From Chaunax sp. Z400 (lineage: Eukaryota; Chordata; Actinopteri; Lophiiformes; Chaunacidae), in the NCBI GenBank assembly GCA_037577475.1, contig CM075197.1, positions 19,852,650 to 19,916,649 of the forward strand: a stretch of DNA of 64,000 bases. Direction: 5' to 3'. The notes under the pieces were generated by a model, which was not told where the DNA came from, did not search any database, and saw nothing but the letters and a program-made list of their open reading frames with translations. The translations under genes were made by a program, and so were the position numbers. This document shows positions 33,001 through 45,432 of this stretch, one piece after another; within the stretch, counting starts at the first letter, position 1, and each line of letters opens with the position of its first letter.

Positions 33001-35843
33001 GACTGATTATATTCCGACGCTGAGCAGAGCACACTGATGTGGTCAAAAACAACTCCACGCTCACTCCTCTACATTTAACCCTCTCTGCTGTGCCAGATAA
33101 AGATGCAGGACGTGGATATGTGAACCCGGAGAGCCATAAAAACAGAGGTGGGCCTGATACTGTTCATATTTTGCTTTAGGTGGAAAAGAAAACACAGTTG
33201 CACAGCGTGTAACTGCGCAGGTTTGGCAGCTACACAGTGTGAAAATAAATGGCTGTTTTTCGACGGAGGCTCTCTTTTCGGCCGTGGCCAGCCAGAAAAT
33301 TCAGAGAAAAACTGCAGAAGTCAATATTAAACATTTCCAAACACACGTTGCGTTAATCCTTACATTCTTCTCAAACTCGCATTAAGAGAAAGAAGAAAGA
33401 AAATAAAAGGTAGAGCCAAAGCTACCGCAGAAAATAACTTTGGCTTCAGTATTAGCAGTGTACTGGAGTAAAAGTGAAATTTCCTACTGTTAGAGTCCAG
33501 CTTAATAAACGTTTCCACCAGTAGATGGCTACACTCAGTGCACAGCTCTCACCACATGGGCAAAGCACAAAAGGACCTCAGTCCTACAGGTAAATAAATC
33601 AAAAGATCGCAGCCCTCTTTAATGGTGGCATTGATTAAATATATACAAGACAATCAACTGCAGGTTCGCTGCTAATACTGGACTGCAAAGCATCATAATG
33701 GGGTTGCATCTTACCATCCAGCGAGTGTCCGTCTGCTCCCAGCCTGCCGCTGACCAGCTCGTATTGGAACACTGTGATCCGGCGGCTGATGTCCATGTGC
33801 GGGACCGCCTCGATGAAGAGCGCCCCCTCCTGGATATTGAAGCACTGCACTTTGCCCAGGGCTTGGTGCTCTTCACGCAGCAGCAACCGCAGCTTGCCGT
33901 TACGGTCCAGGTAGATGTTGGTGCCTCTGGAGTCTGCAGACGGTTTGATGCAGACAGAGAGACGGGTGGTGGTCGGGGAGACCGTGTTGGGTCGGAGGTT
34001 GACGATGATGGCCCCTGTGGGATAGAGCCACTCCAGAGAGCCCTGAGAGCAACGCAAGTACACCTGCTCCACATCCCTAGCATGGCCTTCATGGGTCAGA
34101 CCGCTGGAAGAAAAGACGGGGGAAAGACGTTAGGAAACATCAACCAGCGAAGGGTCAAGCAACTCTGAAGAAGTGTTATTTAAAGAAATGTAAAGGCTTT
34201 CTCTCTAGAGGTGTTTTTGAAACAGTTTTTCTTTGACAAATAAAAGGGATTATTCAATAATCTATGATGATTGTCTGGTCATTTTTAAACTGAGCTAACT
34301 GACCAAACCTCTGGCTGACTGTGAGAACATTAGACCACATTCCTCTTAGAGCATTAAGGACCGTCTGCGCACAAGACTGGCTGCATGACCAGTCACAAGC
34401 AAGGCCAGCCAAAACGACCTCAACTCCATCACTCCCCCATACCACATTGTTCCTGCCAGAGCTTTGGCAAAACGCACCACTGGCATGCTGCCTTTGGGAA
34501 GAGTTTGGATGAATGGAAGGACACAGGGGCTTCTGGGCAGACAACAGCAGCAACAGTAGCTGGGCCCATTGCATGCAAGTGCAAATGCATGTCACGCACC
34601 GAACCTCCCCTGCTTTCAAGCTACCAAAGAGACTGGAGGAGACTTGTCCGGGCAGCACTTTGGACTCTGGCGCCAGCATGAGCAAATGACTCCCTCCAGA
34701 ACTTAATGCTTGGTCAGGGTTTGAAAACTCCGGTCTGTCAGTCACTCTGTGGCAAAAGCCAGAGGCAGGAAGCCGTCAGCAGTCTACCAGTATGTGCATG
34801 CCAAGCTAGTGGTTCGACTCTGGGGGAGAAACGCCCAGTATCCTCAAAATGAGATGCTGAAATTCAAATTTGCGTAGACCTAAAGTAACCCATGGCACAT
34901 GCTGAGCATATGCAGCTGAAGCCCCATAACCAAGCTCTCCTCAGCCCGCCTCTAATTAAGTCCCTTCTTACTCCATCACTTCTGCATACAATTAGAGAAG
35001 ATTACTCAAAAGTCTGCCTAATGAACAACAGATTATCGGTTGAGAGCTCAAAATACAGAGTAAGGCCTACCCCTCCTGACTGGAGGATGAAAAACAAAAC
35101 CGCACTTTGAGGCACAGCTTCTCAAGTGCAAAACAGATTTCAGCAGATGTTTGATGGGAGGTGAAATTTTCCAGTATATGCTGCCTGAGCCTGAGGTTTT
35201 AGAATCTGTTGGAAATATTTTAAGGCATAAACCAGAAATAGGCCTACTTAAAAGGCTATTGGGAGATCTGAGCATGTGATCCAGTGAATAGCTCAGTATT
35301 TTATGCGGGGTATTAACCCTTAGACAAACATTTCCAACATCAGAATAATAACTGAGGCAGTCAGGCATTGGATGTAATAAGGAATAAATCAATGTATGAT
35401 TAAGTTTATATTATTACAAACAGTAAGGACACACTTATTAACATGTTGCGTGGCATGTTACTGTGATATTTTATCAATTAATCATTAATAAACTCAGCGC
35501 AACCAGGTGTCTGTGAAACTATTGTACATTTACTTTCACGTTACAAAAGTAATCCAGCCTACTTTGTGAACTTTATGGTCTACATTTGTATTTTCTGTCT
35601 GTCTGGCTCTTTCTCGTTCAAACTCCGCTGCCTGCTCTCTTGAGTTTCGGTTAACAGGTCGCTGCGGCTCACGTGCTTTCACGTTTTACTTCTATCGTCA
35701 TTCATTTGAATTCAACACTTCAATAAACAGGACAGTGAACCTCACCTGCCCCTCCAGCTGCACTGGTCGCTCGAGTATTGGCAGAAAGAAATCCGACAGA
35801 GAAAGAGAAGAGGCAGCAGGAGGGCCAGCGTTGGGGTGAGCAT
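30085..35843 (-). CDS. metrnl: Meteorin-like secreted protein (4 coding exons, complete)
   Basis: Coding exons on minus: 35843-35746, 34103-33715, 30577-30518 and 30398-30085, giving 861 nt and 286 residues (human METRNL is 311). The ATG has an A at -3 and opens a hydrophobic signal peptide (LALLLPLLFL). The mature part begins near CSWRGSGLTHEG (28-39). Family-typical blocks follow: CSQGSLEWLYPTG, RLSVCIKPSADS, DISRRIT.FQYEL, PCQPCS (164-169), LLAVCTSDF (174-182), VEISRLYRQKTRVF, GEFLFTG and FGEAWMGCAPR.KDF. Ten cysteines remain after the leader, fitting the disulphide-rich Meteorin fold. METRNL rather than METRN is indicated by SRLYRQK and GEFLFTG. In mammals the protein is a circulating cytokine-like factor from fat, muscle, skin and immune cells; the role here is inferred. 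Introns are about 1.6 kb, 3.1 kb and 119 bp, all GT-AG. Confidence 0.96.
30975..31215 (+). repeat. Dispersed repeat in intron 2 of metrnl
   Basis: A longer copy of the family at 29215-29390, ending 'gtaaccctataggccccctt' and 'ggccggggcataaaa', a tail I recognise from fish repeats. It lies antisense within the intron. The rest of intron 2 (31216-33714) shows no repeat or exon I can name. Confidence 0.65.
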
Positions 35844-36110
35844 GTTTGTCTCGCGGCTCACTTCGCCTCCTCTCGAGTGAAACTATCAAGTCCGCCGCCG
35901 TATGTCCAGCTACATGTCGTTTCCATGTGCCCCGGTCCGCTCCGTGCTGCTCCCCGGAGAGTCCTCTTCTGTCCCGGGATAGCTCACACTACTAACGGCG
36001 CTGGTTCAATGTCTGTCGTAGCGCCAGGTACTGACGACCCTCCGTAAAATGCGGACTAAGTTCAGACCCGACGATGTAGCTGAAACCCATTGGTCTCCAC
36101 GTCACACCCC
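35844..36110 (-). promoter_or_regulatory. metrnl 5' UTR and promoter region
   Basis: CpG-containing sequence directly upstream of the metrnl ATG. On the minus strand a CCAAT box lies at 36089-36093 and GTGACGTGG at 36097-36105. TGACGTGG matches the core of ATF6/XBP1 and CREB-type sites. Read on plus the pair is ATTGG-TCT-CCACG, close to the ER-stress element II (ATTGG-N-CCACG) but with three spacer bases instead of one. No TATA box is seen. The transcription start is not resolved. Confidence 0.5.
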
Positions 36111-36799
36111 ATCCACGGCAGTTTATCACGTATGCTGCCTTCAGGTGCTAAACCAAGGCTCCGAGATTTAAGCTTTTGTAGAAGACATACGCTTTATTTG
36201 AATACATACAGTCAGAAGCATAAAGACTGCATGTTTGTTTCAGATCAAATACATAGGATGTCTGGTAGATTGTCAGAAGTGGAAGAAATAGGCTGATTTT
36301 TAAGTAGAATTATTAATACAACAGAATAATGTAGTGGCAAAAACATTAGCATAAAAATAGACTTTGAAGTAACAAAAGTAAAGCAACTTAGATTAGCAAA
36401 TAAAAAGTACAATATGATTCCTTATGTCCTCTTGTGGAGTAAAAGTAAAAAACTGAGACACAACTTAATTAATGTACTATGTAACAACTGCAAATGATGG
36501 TGATAAAGACTCATTATTTTTTTGTTGTGTGATCATAAGCACAACTGTGTCAATTGAATGTTTGTTTTTTCCATGACATAGCCTGCAGAATATTACTTTT
36601 GTAATTCGATAAGATTTTTATTTCGGAAAAAATCTCAACTTTCCCATTATTGGTTTTATTATTTATTTATTTATTTATTGGGACGTATTGAGATGATTTA
36701 TTTCCCAAAAATCAAAATTCGGAGGGCACGTAAACTACACGTAAAAGTCAAGAATGGCGGGGGGGGGGGGGTTAACAACCTTTTATGTTCTCCTTTTTA
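36111..36799. other. Upstream of metrnl, nothing recognised
   Basis: AT-rich, with a (TTTA)n patch at 36655-36680 and a 13-base G run at 36759-36771. No exon is seen. Confidence 0.45.
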
Positions 36800-37345
36800 C
36801 ACTATTAAGGTTTGGACTTTAACTAAATAAATTTGAAATATTACAAGCATAAAGTTGTAATATTATGACAATAAAGTTGTAATTGATTATTATGAGAAAT
36901 AAGTAATATATTGAATAAAGTTATAAAGTGAATAAAGTTATAATGTTAGAAGGATAATCTCAAAACTATAAACTCCCTTTGAATGGCATTAATGTGATCG
37001 ATCTGCAGTCGATCACTACCAGCCATTCCCTCCTCCACATAAGAGGCAGTTTCCTCCAAGTCTGTCTGGTTCAGCTCCAGTTTTATACATAATATTGTCC
37101 TGATACTTATAATAATGTGGTTTTAATCCAATAAGATTCAATATTTCTTTATTTGTGAAACCTATAATAAAGTCTAGCTTGACAAGATGCTCCACTTTCA
37201 AACCTGGCGCTCGTAATATATGATTTTGTTCTTGTAATATTATTAGTTTATTCTTGTAATATTATGCCTTTATGCTCATAATTTTACAGTTTTATTCTTG
37301 TAATATTTAGACTTTATTCTCTCAGATTTATTTCTTTTTTTTTCA
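36800..37345. mobile_element. Decayed element with inverted AT-rich tandem repeats
   Basis: The left side (36830-36960) repeats 'ataaagttgtaatattatga'-like units. The right side (37210-37330) repeats the reverse form 'ttattcttgtaatattatg'. Between them a minus frame (37201-37016) includes LDFIIGFTNKEILNL, resembling the start of integrase-like proteins encoded by some fish transposons (...IGFSNKEIL...). It is too short to confirm, and the element is non-functional. Confidence 0.45.
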
Positions 37346-37549
37346 ATTTGGCTTTCTTATTTAGCTCCGTTGTATCTTTTTATATGTAGAAAAACTAAAA
37401 ATGTCAGATCTGATCAGCATTATCTGTAAACTAATACCTCAGAGAGCCTTTTCGCCCAGTCATTAGTGAGGCCAGACCAGGTCAGGGAAATAAAAAGGAA
37501 GTAAAGAGATGGAAAGTTAACAAATGCCTTTAGAAGAAAACAACATATG

Positions 37550-37825
37550 CCAATGGGGTGACAGTGGTATAGTTGGTCACACCATTGCCTCACAGCAAGA
37601 AATGTCCTGGGATCAGATACACCTGAGGACCTGGGACCCTTCTGTGTAGAATTTCCATGTTCCTCCGGTACAATACACTGACTCTATAATTGCTCATAGG
37701 TGTGACTGTAAGTGTGATTGGTTGTTTGTCACCCAAAGTGTTGGCCTTGTGATGAACTGATGACTTGTCCAGGGTGTACCCCACCTCCACCCAATGTCAG
37801 CTAAGATAGGCTCCAGTGTCAGTCC
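37550..37825 (-). mobile_element. Degraded inverted copy of the nested repeat at 14981-15287
   Basis: 'accattgcctcacagcaaga', 'cctgaggacctgggaccctt', 'gtgtagaatttccatgttc', 'ggttgtttgtcacc' and 'gacttgtccagggtgtacc' follow the order of the reverse complement of this teleost repeat, with many changes. A shorter piece is at 54880-54960. Confidence 0.75.
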
Positions 37826-38529
37826 ATGAGGAATAGGATTACTGCTAGAATCAATAATGATGGGGACACACTGATTACCGATTGTATAAAATGTTCTTTA
37901 CTCCAGTTGGGTCACCTGAGAAATTTATGGTTCTTATGTTATTGGTGTTGTTTTTGGTCTGTCCCATTGTTTTTGTTGCAATTAATTAACAAAACCATTA
38001 AAAGTTAATAAGGGACAAAATACAGGTTCTTATCACAGGGTTCTGTTTTTAAAATCCCTTGAGTGTACTTGTGTTTTACGTTATAATCAGTACCTTAGCT
38101 CTTACCCTAAGATACCATAGATTCATATTTATAAAAATGTTCCATTGAGGCTAGAGAAACATAGAGGGCCACAAACTATGTACACTGTAGACATTTCACT
38201 CAGCATTTTGGAGCATATTGAGTGTTATTTATGATCAGGATTTATTGGATGGAGAGAAGAACCAACTTAAATTGAAAATGATGGTTTGGTGCTCACCACA
38301 AACATCTTCTTTAAGGAGCACTTGAAGTGGCCACATTAAGAAACACATGAATGAGTAAGAAAACAAAACTTAACATGTTAGTCTATGTGAAATAATGGCA
38401 GTTCTCAAATGTAATACGATGACACAATGGCTATAAGATTTAAATGTATGCAAAAGTTCATTTATAAGAAGTATGAGTATGAATCTGGAAAACCACATCT
38501 AAGAAAACCATGCAATGGGCATCAATTTA

Positions 38530-38552
38530 AATAATAACAATAATAATAACAA

Positions 38553-38589
<37 letters not shown>
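38530..38589 (+). repeat. (AAT)n followed by (ATT)n
   Basis: An imperfect AAT/ACA run (38530-38550) directly followed by about 12 ATT units to 38589. The two can pair as an inverted repeat. Confidence 0.9.
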
Positions 38590-41500
38590 GTGTATATATG
38601 TATGTCTGTGCCTGTTGATTTACAGTATGACACACAAGTTCCAACCAACATCTGAGCTTTAACCTATACAAGGAAGCTCTGTTTCCTAATGCAACATAAG
38701 CTGCATGGCCTTGCAGAGTGGCAGGGTCCGTTTACCCTGTGTGCATCTGTAAACATAAACTACTCATCACTCACGTCATGGATCCAGAGTTTCCTTATGG
38801 AACAAGACGTTTTGTGTTCGTGGATTGTGTTTGGCATGGGAAAAAAAACCTGTCCGACAAGGAAAACCAGAGCAGGTTGTAACTGCTACTTTTCCTCTCT
38901 GGTTTCATAGGACTTGGATTTGGTTGTGGCTGGTTGGTGATCCACACGTCTCTATTACTGACCTGACATGCAGGGTTCACGTCCGAGCCTGGGCCTCGTG
39001 CTGCCAAACAGCACCACAAACCTCAGGTGCATTTAAGGTTTTGTATTTCACTCTAGATTCTCCTTCTCCAATAAGTTACCCACAGTCTCAGCCATCCTCC
39101 AGATTTGTACACTGAGCGATACTACTTTTGCATAATCCACTCAGTGAATCAATGGATTTTGGTTGATGAGTGTGTGGTCGGGTTTCTGTGTAGTCCCTGC
39201 AGTATTGCAGGTTGTATGGGAGTCATACTCATGATGAGGTAACAGAACAGCGAGACGTGCCTGAACTTGATGTCTGAGGAACCATCACAATGATGCACTG
39301 ATGCACTGTTACACCAAAAACACACCTGTCAGTTTGTTAATGATGTCTGTAAATGAACAGATCAGCGTCTGTTTACAGGTGTAAAGGAGGACTACTATCA
39401 AAGCTGTAAAAAGCTCCAGATAGAGCTTTGTGAAATATTGCTTTTTTTCTTTTTCTTTTTATTGTTCGTTGTTTTTGTGGATTGATTGCAGCCAGTGTTT
39501 GTTTGTTAAATCAAAATCAATAAATATATATTGGAAAGTATTTCGTATAAATGCTCATGCAATTATGCATGTGCATAATTTGAGTGGGCTTACAACATGT
39601 TGAAAACTAGAGCACAAGTATTTAGTTAAGCAACAGGAAAAAATCCAACAACAATTTTGATAAATATTCAATTGTCACAGGTCAACACTGAAGACTTGCT
39701 GGCTCCAGCTACATCTTAAAATTTGCTGCTTTTCTCTTTTGTAAAAGGAATATTTTATGTTTTTAACTATGAGCCAGACAAAACAATCCATTTAAAAATG
39801 TAGCCTTCAATTGTGACGAGCACTTCTTTTTTATACATTTTATAGACAAAACAATGAACAAAAATAATCAACACAATGAAGTAACAGAGGCCATACTCAA
39901 AGCCTTACTCAAAATCACCTACTTAGAAAATAAACAACAAACACATGACTTTATTCCCCAGAGAAATGAATCTCTTTTAGGAAGGCTGCATTGGCCCGCT
40001 TGTTGTTATTCCAGTTGCTGGTCACTTGCTGCTAGCGTTTGTTATTTTCTCTCTCAGTGAGGCTTAAAGGAAGCAGGTTTAGCTCTCACCCTCCACCTGT
40101 CAGAAGCTTCACTGGTGGTGGGAGTGAGACGGCATGGGAGAGAGGGGAGGAGAAAACAAATCGATGACAGATAACAGGAGACTGAGAGACAGTTAATCAT
40201 ACAGTGAGCTCCTGTTGTTGGTTTCTGACTGAAACTTGGCAAAGGAAACATGACATTTATCAGAAGCAGTGAGGTGCAGTTTAAATTGGAGGAGTAGGAG
40301 AATTTTGGTAAATATGTGTTATGTAGCTTACAAGGGATAGTAAGATACAAGTAGAGGCGAGGCAGGAAGCTGCTGGGGGGGGGGGGAAGGGTGTGTTTTC
40401 TTTTTTTTCTTCTTCAGGCCTGTTGTCCTCAAACTTGCGTTGAGTGTGACTCACTTTTATGCCTGGAGCTAGCCTCCAGGTGAAAAAGCAGCCCTAAAGT
40501 AGATTAGCCTGCTGACAGGATGCGATCTTTATGTGTGTTTGTGTGTGTGTCTTTACTGTCCCTTCTTTCTGTTTTTTTTTTCTTCTTTATTGCTTCACTG
40601 AGGTGGAAGAAGAAACCAGCCACGTCAAAGACTGAATAAACTTGTTAAGGTGGCTGTTTTTTAAAAGAAGGTTTAAAAGATACTAGTTACTTATCCATCT
40701 GACTGACATCTTTACTGTCTTAAGTTAATTTTCAACGACCTTCAAATCCTCAATATGAAACCTCAGTTTGATCAATGAATAACCTGCTGCTCTTTGTCAG
40801 AGCAAGGCTCAACTTATTTAATGAGCCAATAAAGTGATAACCGCCTTCACACACGCCTGCCCGATATCTTGTGGCATGCAAAGGCAGATTGTAAGTTGCT
40901 GATATCATCGACAGGCCATATGCCTGTCAACATCCCCCTCACGCTCCTGTCCAGACTCTCAAAAATGCAGCTGAGCTGAAACCTGCACAAGCATTCCTCT
41001 TCGTAAACTGGAACCCTGTCATTCTGAAGTCCCAGCCACTGCTGGTATCTCTTCTGACATCTTGCACGACTCTGTTAGTTACAACATGATAATGAAGATA
41101 TAGTGCATATTTGAACTATGCAGCCGGCACTGGTAAGTCGTTGCTGGTAGTGAGTGCATACATCCAGCCAGTGTGGAAATGTGTGGAACATATTTGAAGA
41201 ATGAAGCACTTGGCCATCTCACTCAAAATTCCCTGAAGTTTTTGCAAGCTGGGGAAGACACAGCCTGTCTTTTGTTTCAGCCAATGACGGTGATGTATAG
41301 CCTCTTGTGCGTTTGGGAGAAAAAAAACATTGAAACACAGAGGAAACGGAAGCAAAAGTGGAAAAATTCAGAAAATGTCATGGTTCCTTGTTCTGTTATC
41401 TTGTTCAATCTCTCAGGAGAACACAGAAACGTGGGGATCTACAATGCTGAGGTTTCTGAAGAATCCTTTTAGAGCTCATTTTAGCACGGCTAGGTACTAG

Positions 41501-42334
41501 CAGGTGTGCAACTCTTATTAAAGCAACACAATAAAGTTGATTCACTCAATTACAATTTCGGAGAGTCAGATATGGGTTAGGTCTGCAGGTCCAGGTGGTT
41601 CTGAGGCTCAAGGATTAGCCAATCAATGACAAAGACCATCACTTTGCAAGGTCAGAAGAAGACAGGAACTCGCTAAGGAGAGCAAAGCACATCTTTTCAG
41701 TACTGTTTCTAGCAGGGCGACTTCCACTCTGCAGATTAGCCTCGCTGATCTGATTCTCAAAGCTTCCTGTGGAGAAAGAGCTCTGGCCCACATTCCTCCT
41801 GGTTCTATATGTGCTGTGACACGACAATTTCCTTGATGCATACCCTCATTCTTCCATTCGCTCGATCAGTCCAGGATGCGCTACACAAAAAGATTCAGCC
41901 ATTAGGCCCGCTGATCCTGGGTGACAGCCATGATAGACTCATTATGGGGTGAGAGGGACGAAGCAGGAGCGCGTTCCATTGTTAACTCCGAAGTTCTCTG
42001 GCTCACACAAAGACAGTTCCTTCTTTCGACCCACAGACTCTGGCATCATTCCTGTTCAGTACTTTAGAGCTAACATTCTTGAACTTTGCAGGGAGAATCT
42101 TTAAACAGTTGAATATCCAAAACATTTTTTTTTGTAAGTTGAGTTTTATTAAACATATTTTTATGGAGTGTCAACATTGCAGGAGATGCCGTCTGTCTTC
42201 AATCAGAGATGTAGTCTTTTGCCAATCCAGATGACGTTCAGTCAGACACCTTGGGGATTTTCGATTAAGGAGGAGATCTGTAGGGAGATATCCTCTAATT
42301 TTACCCTATGCATGTAGTTTTAAGTGCACGTAGT
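38590..42334. other. No gene supported
   Basis: Mixed sequence with a G run (40375-40386), T-rich tracts near 39440-39470 and 40560-40590, and only random-looking ORFs. No splice-supported exon or named repeat. Confidence 0.4.
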
Positions 42335-43045
42335 TTTTTTTAAACCAACAAAGTCACTGAGTACATTTACTCAAGTAGCCTACTGTATTTAAGTATTTTG
42401 TGGCACTTGCATAATTTCAGTTGCTGCTACTTCACCTTTTCAACAATGCAGAGAGAAATATTGTACTTTTTACTGCACTACATTTGCTTGACAGCTCTAA
42501 TTCATTGGTAGATTAAGCACTGTACATATAACACATATGCGTTGTGGTGACTACTACTAAATTCTAAAAAGCCTTATTCTGAGTTTTATTTTTGAGATTT
42601 ATACTCACCATATCTGCCAGTGTTACACAATTTTACCTGTTATTAAAGGGAAGGCGACTGGTTTTGTGAATTTTCTACATCAAGATGACATTGGTCTTTA
42701 TTCTGGAGGAGCAATCCATACGCCTGTCTCTAAAATGTTCTTGAAAGTAGCTGAATTCTGTCAGAAAAAAAGTTGGAATAAAAACAAAACAAAAACATAA
42801 CTGACAAATGTCCCTGCTTTAAAAAAAGAAAACACTTATAGGACACAATAACTAACAAAGGACTACTTGCTAACATGGAGATTTTTACAGTACAAAACAT
42901 TATAATGCTGCTTACAAATGTCTAGGTTGATAATAATCCAATAATATAACCACGCTGTGTAATGAGTACTTTTACTTTGATACTTATTTTTAGCTTATAA
43001 TATATGTGTACTTTACTAGAATAAAGTCTTCCACCACTGCACAGC
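42335..43045 (+). repeat. Fish repeat with 'gagtacatttactcaagta' signature, split
   Basis: 42350-42520 contains 'gtacatttactcaagtagcc', 'gagagaaatattgtactttt' and 'actgcactacatttgctt'. The complementary tail 'gagtacttttactttgatac' and 'aagtcttccaccactgca' is at 42963-43042. These are two ends of a short repeat common in percomorphs; the sequence between is diverged or inserted. Confidence 0.6.
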
Positions 43046-45385
43046 TTACACTGCCTGCCAACAAGCACAGCCCCTTAGTGTAAATCATGTTAACAAGCTC
43101 CTGTGTTTACACAGGGCGAAGGATCGAGAAAAGGAAATGCAGGACATGAGAACAGTTGGCCTATTGTGTCCATCCACATGCAAAGTTTTATATTAGCTCA
43201 TGGTTTGCCTGGAGAAACAACCAACAGTTTAGAACATAGTAGTAAGCCAAGTCTTGGTATCGACCATAAACACGATGAGGCTTTGTGGAAAATCTGAACC
43301 AGTGGTCTGGCTGGGAGCGCTGATTGAGAAGGGTCTTTAAAGACCCTCTGGCACCTCTCTTCATTCTGCATGTAATGAGAGCTTGATTTCAGAAAGCCAC
43401 AGTTTCATCAGTGGTGTAGTCTGCTCTGAAGGTGGTACTCGCCTCATCTGCTGATTTCACAAGCTGTGGTGACAGGTGATGGGAGGTGGCCAGTTCATGG
43501 GAATGGTAGGGGTCAGAGAGAACCATATAAGGGTCAAAGAGTAAAGAATTCACATTTAGGGTTATTAACAGACACACACAGACTACTGTATGTACACTAG
43601 CAGCAATTATAGCGTTGCATTATATTATTTATATAGTTTTATTGAGCTCCAACTGTCCCAACATTCAGCTCACAGTGAAGTCATGTCGAGAGAGAGATGT
43701 TGTAGCTCATATTGCTGTTTGTGTAGGGTTTTGTTTTCCTAGAAAAGGTCGTCGCACTTGTTTTCATAAAGATTCTTAATCTGCTTCATCTCTAATGAGC
43801 ATGATGATATTGCAGCAAGAAGAGAAAAAAACAACACAGTGTCACCGTTGTTTCCTTTTCCTGTGCTGTCAAATGAAGTATGCTCTGTTTGTTAGCTTTG
43901 AGCAGACATAACGTACAGAATATCAAACTAGGCTTCCTTGTTTAATTTTTGCGGCCTCTAGAAGTGCAAATGCTTCCACACGACTCCATACGCAAACTTT
44001 TGAGCATGATTCAGAGGAAATACCCCTGATTAAAATAAGCAAGTGAGAAGTGAGTGGGAAGCGTTTGTTTAAAATTTTTTTTAAATGTGTTAGACTTTAC
44101 TACAGTTGAAGCAGAGAGCACACTGATTGTCCCAGGGTATAAAATGACCACATTTCACCATCATGTTGTTCCTCAGTGTGCTGTAAGGGGATCGTCTTTC
44201 TGCAGAGTTGAGCAATCTTCAGCACCAGAGACACTGCTTAGTACTCCAATCTCTCCTTTTTAATGAGGTGTCATATGAGAAAAACAATGTGTGGCATGTC
44301 AAAACACGACACATTGTAATAATGAGAAAAATGGGGCAACACATAAATAACCTGTTGGGTTTGTATCTTCCTCAACACATCCTGAGGTTATGTCAGGCAG
44401 TTTGCCAGCACAGCCTGTGGTGAAAACAGAGCCATTTTGAGTCAAGCAGGGAGTTGATGGAAATTGCCCGCCAGTGAATCACTAACTTTTGATATGCACC
44501 GAAGAAAATCCAGTCGCTCTTTACTTTAATGCTCTCCTCTGAGCACAAATGTGAGAAAAAAAGCCACATCCACGTCAAGAGATTATTTCAGGGTTAAGGC
44601 AGGTTGCGCTGAATGCAGAGCAAGTCTTAATGTTTAGTAACCTGGATGAAGTTGAAAGCAGCTGATGTGCTGAGTGAGTGGAACAAGGAGGTCGTTGCTG
44701 CCAGATCAGCTGCGGGATCAGCTGAGGGATCATGGGAGCTGGGCACGGAGGCCGAGCTCTGTGATCTTATTATTGTGCTTTGTGTGCATCAGGCACTCCG
44801 CTCCATTCCTCGCCCGCCTGACTTAGCACGCCTAAGTAGCTCAGCATTTGACACACACACACAAACACACCCCTTTAGCACTGCAGGGTTGAATCAGCAA
44901 GTCGTCTGGCCGGTTTGTGACTGTGACACACACTTACACACGTTGAGAACTCTGATCCTACACCCGCCCATATACTCAAGCCTGGCACACTCCACACACA
45001 CTCCCACAGTCATATGCCTAAAGACGCAGACACGCTTCAAGCAGGTCAGAAGTCATGTGGCGCCGCATGTGAAACATATCAGACATACTCAGCGGTGATA
45101 GAAGTGACACTAATAGCTCATCTCTGGCAGCCACGGTTAGAAATGTGGTAATTTGGACAAATGTTTGTATTTAAGTAATAAAATAAAAAATATTCCAGTT
45201 AGCCTGTACCCAATAGAGAATACGCTGCTGACAGGACAGGCTGCTGTGTGCGTATCCCTTTGCTGAACTCATATAAAGGAGCTCATGTTATTGTACTGCT
45301 CTGTCATGATGAGACATGCATCCATGCAGGTGCATCCCAACCGCAGCTGGAAGAGCTGTAGCAGGTGACACAGCCCAAAGCACCC

Positions 45386-45432
<47 letters not shown>

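Noticed and set aside
33619..34092. 157-codon Ser/Arg-rich minus-strand ORF
   Set aside because: It is an out-of-frame shadow of metrnl exon 2; the 145-codon frame beside it carries the meteorin residues.
44646..45098. 150-codon plus-strand ORF
   Set aside because: It includes CA-rich simple sequence, no family residues, and no upstream or downstream exon partner.
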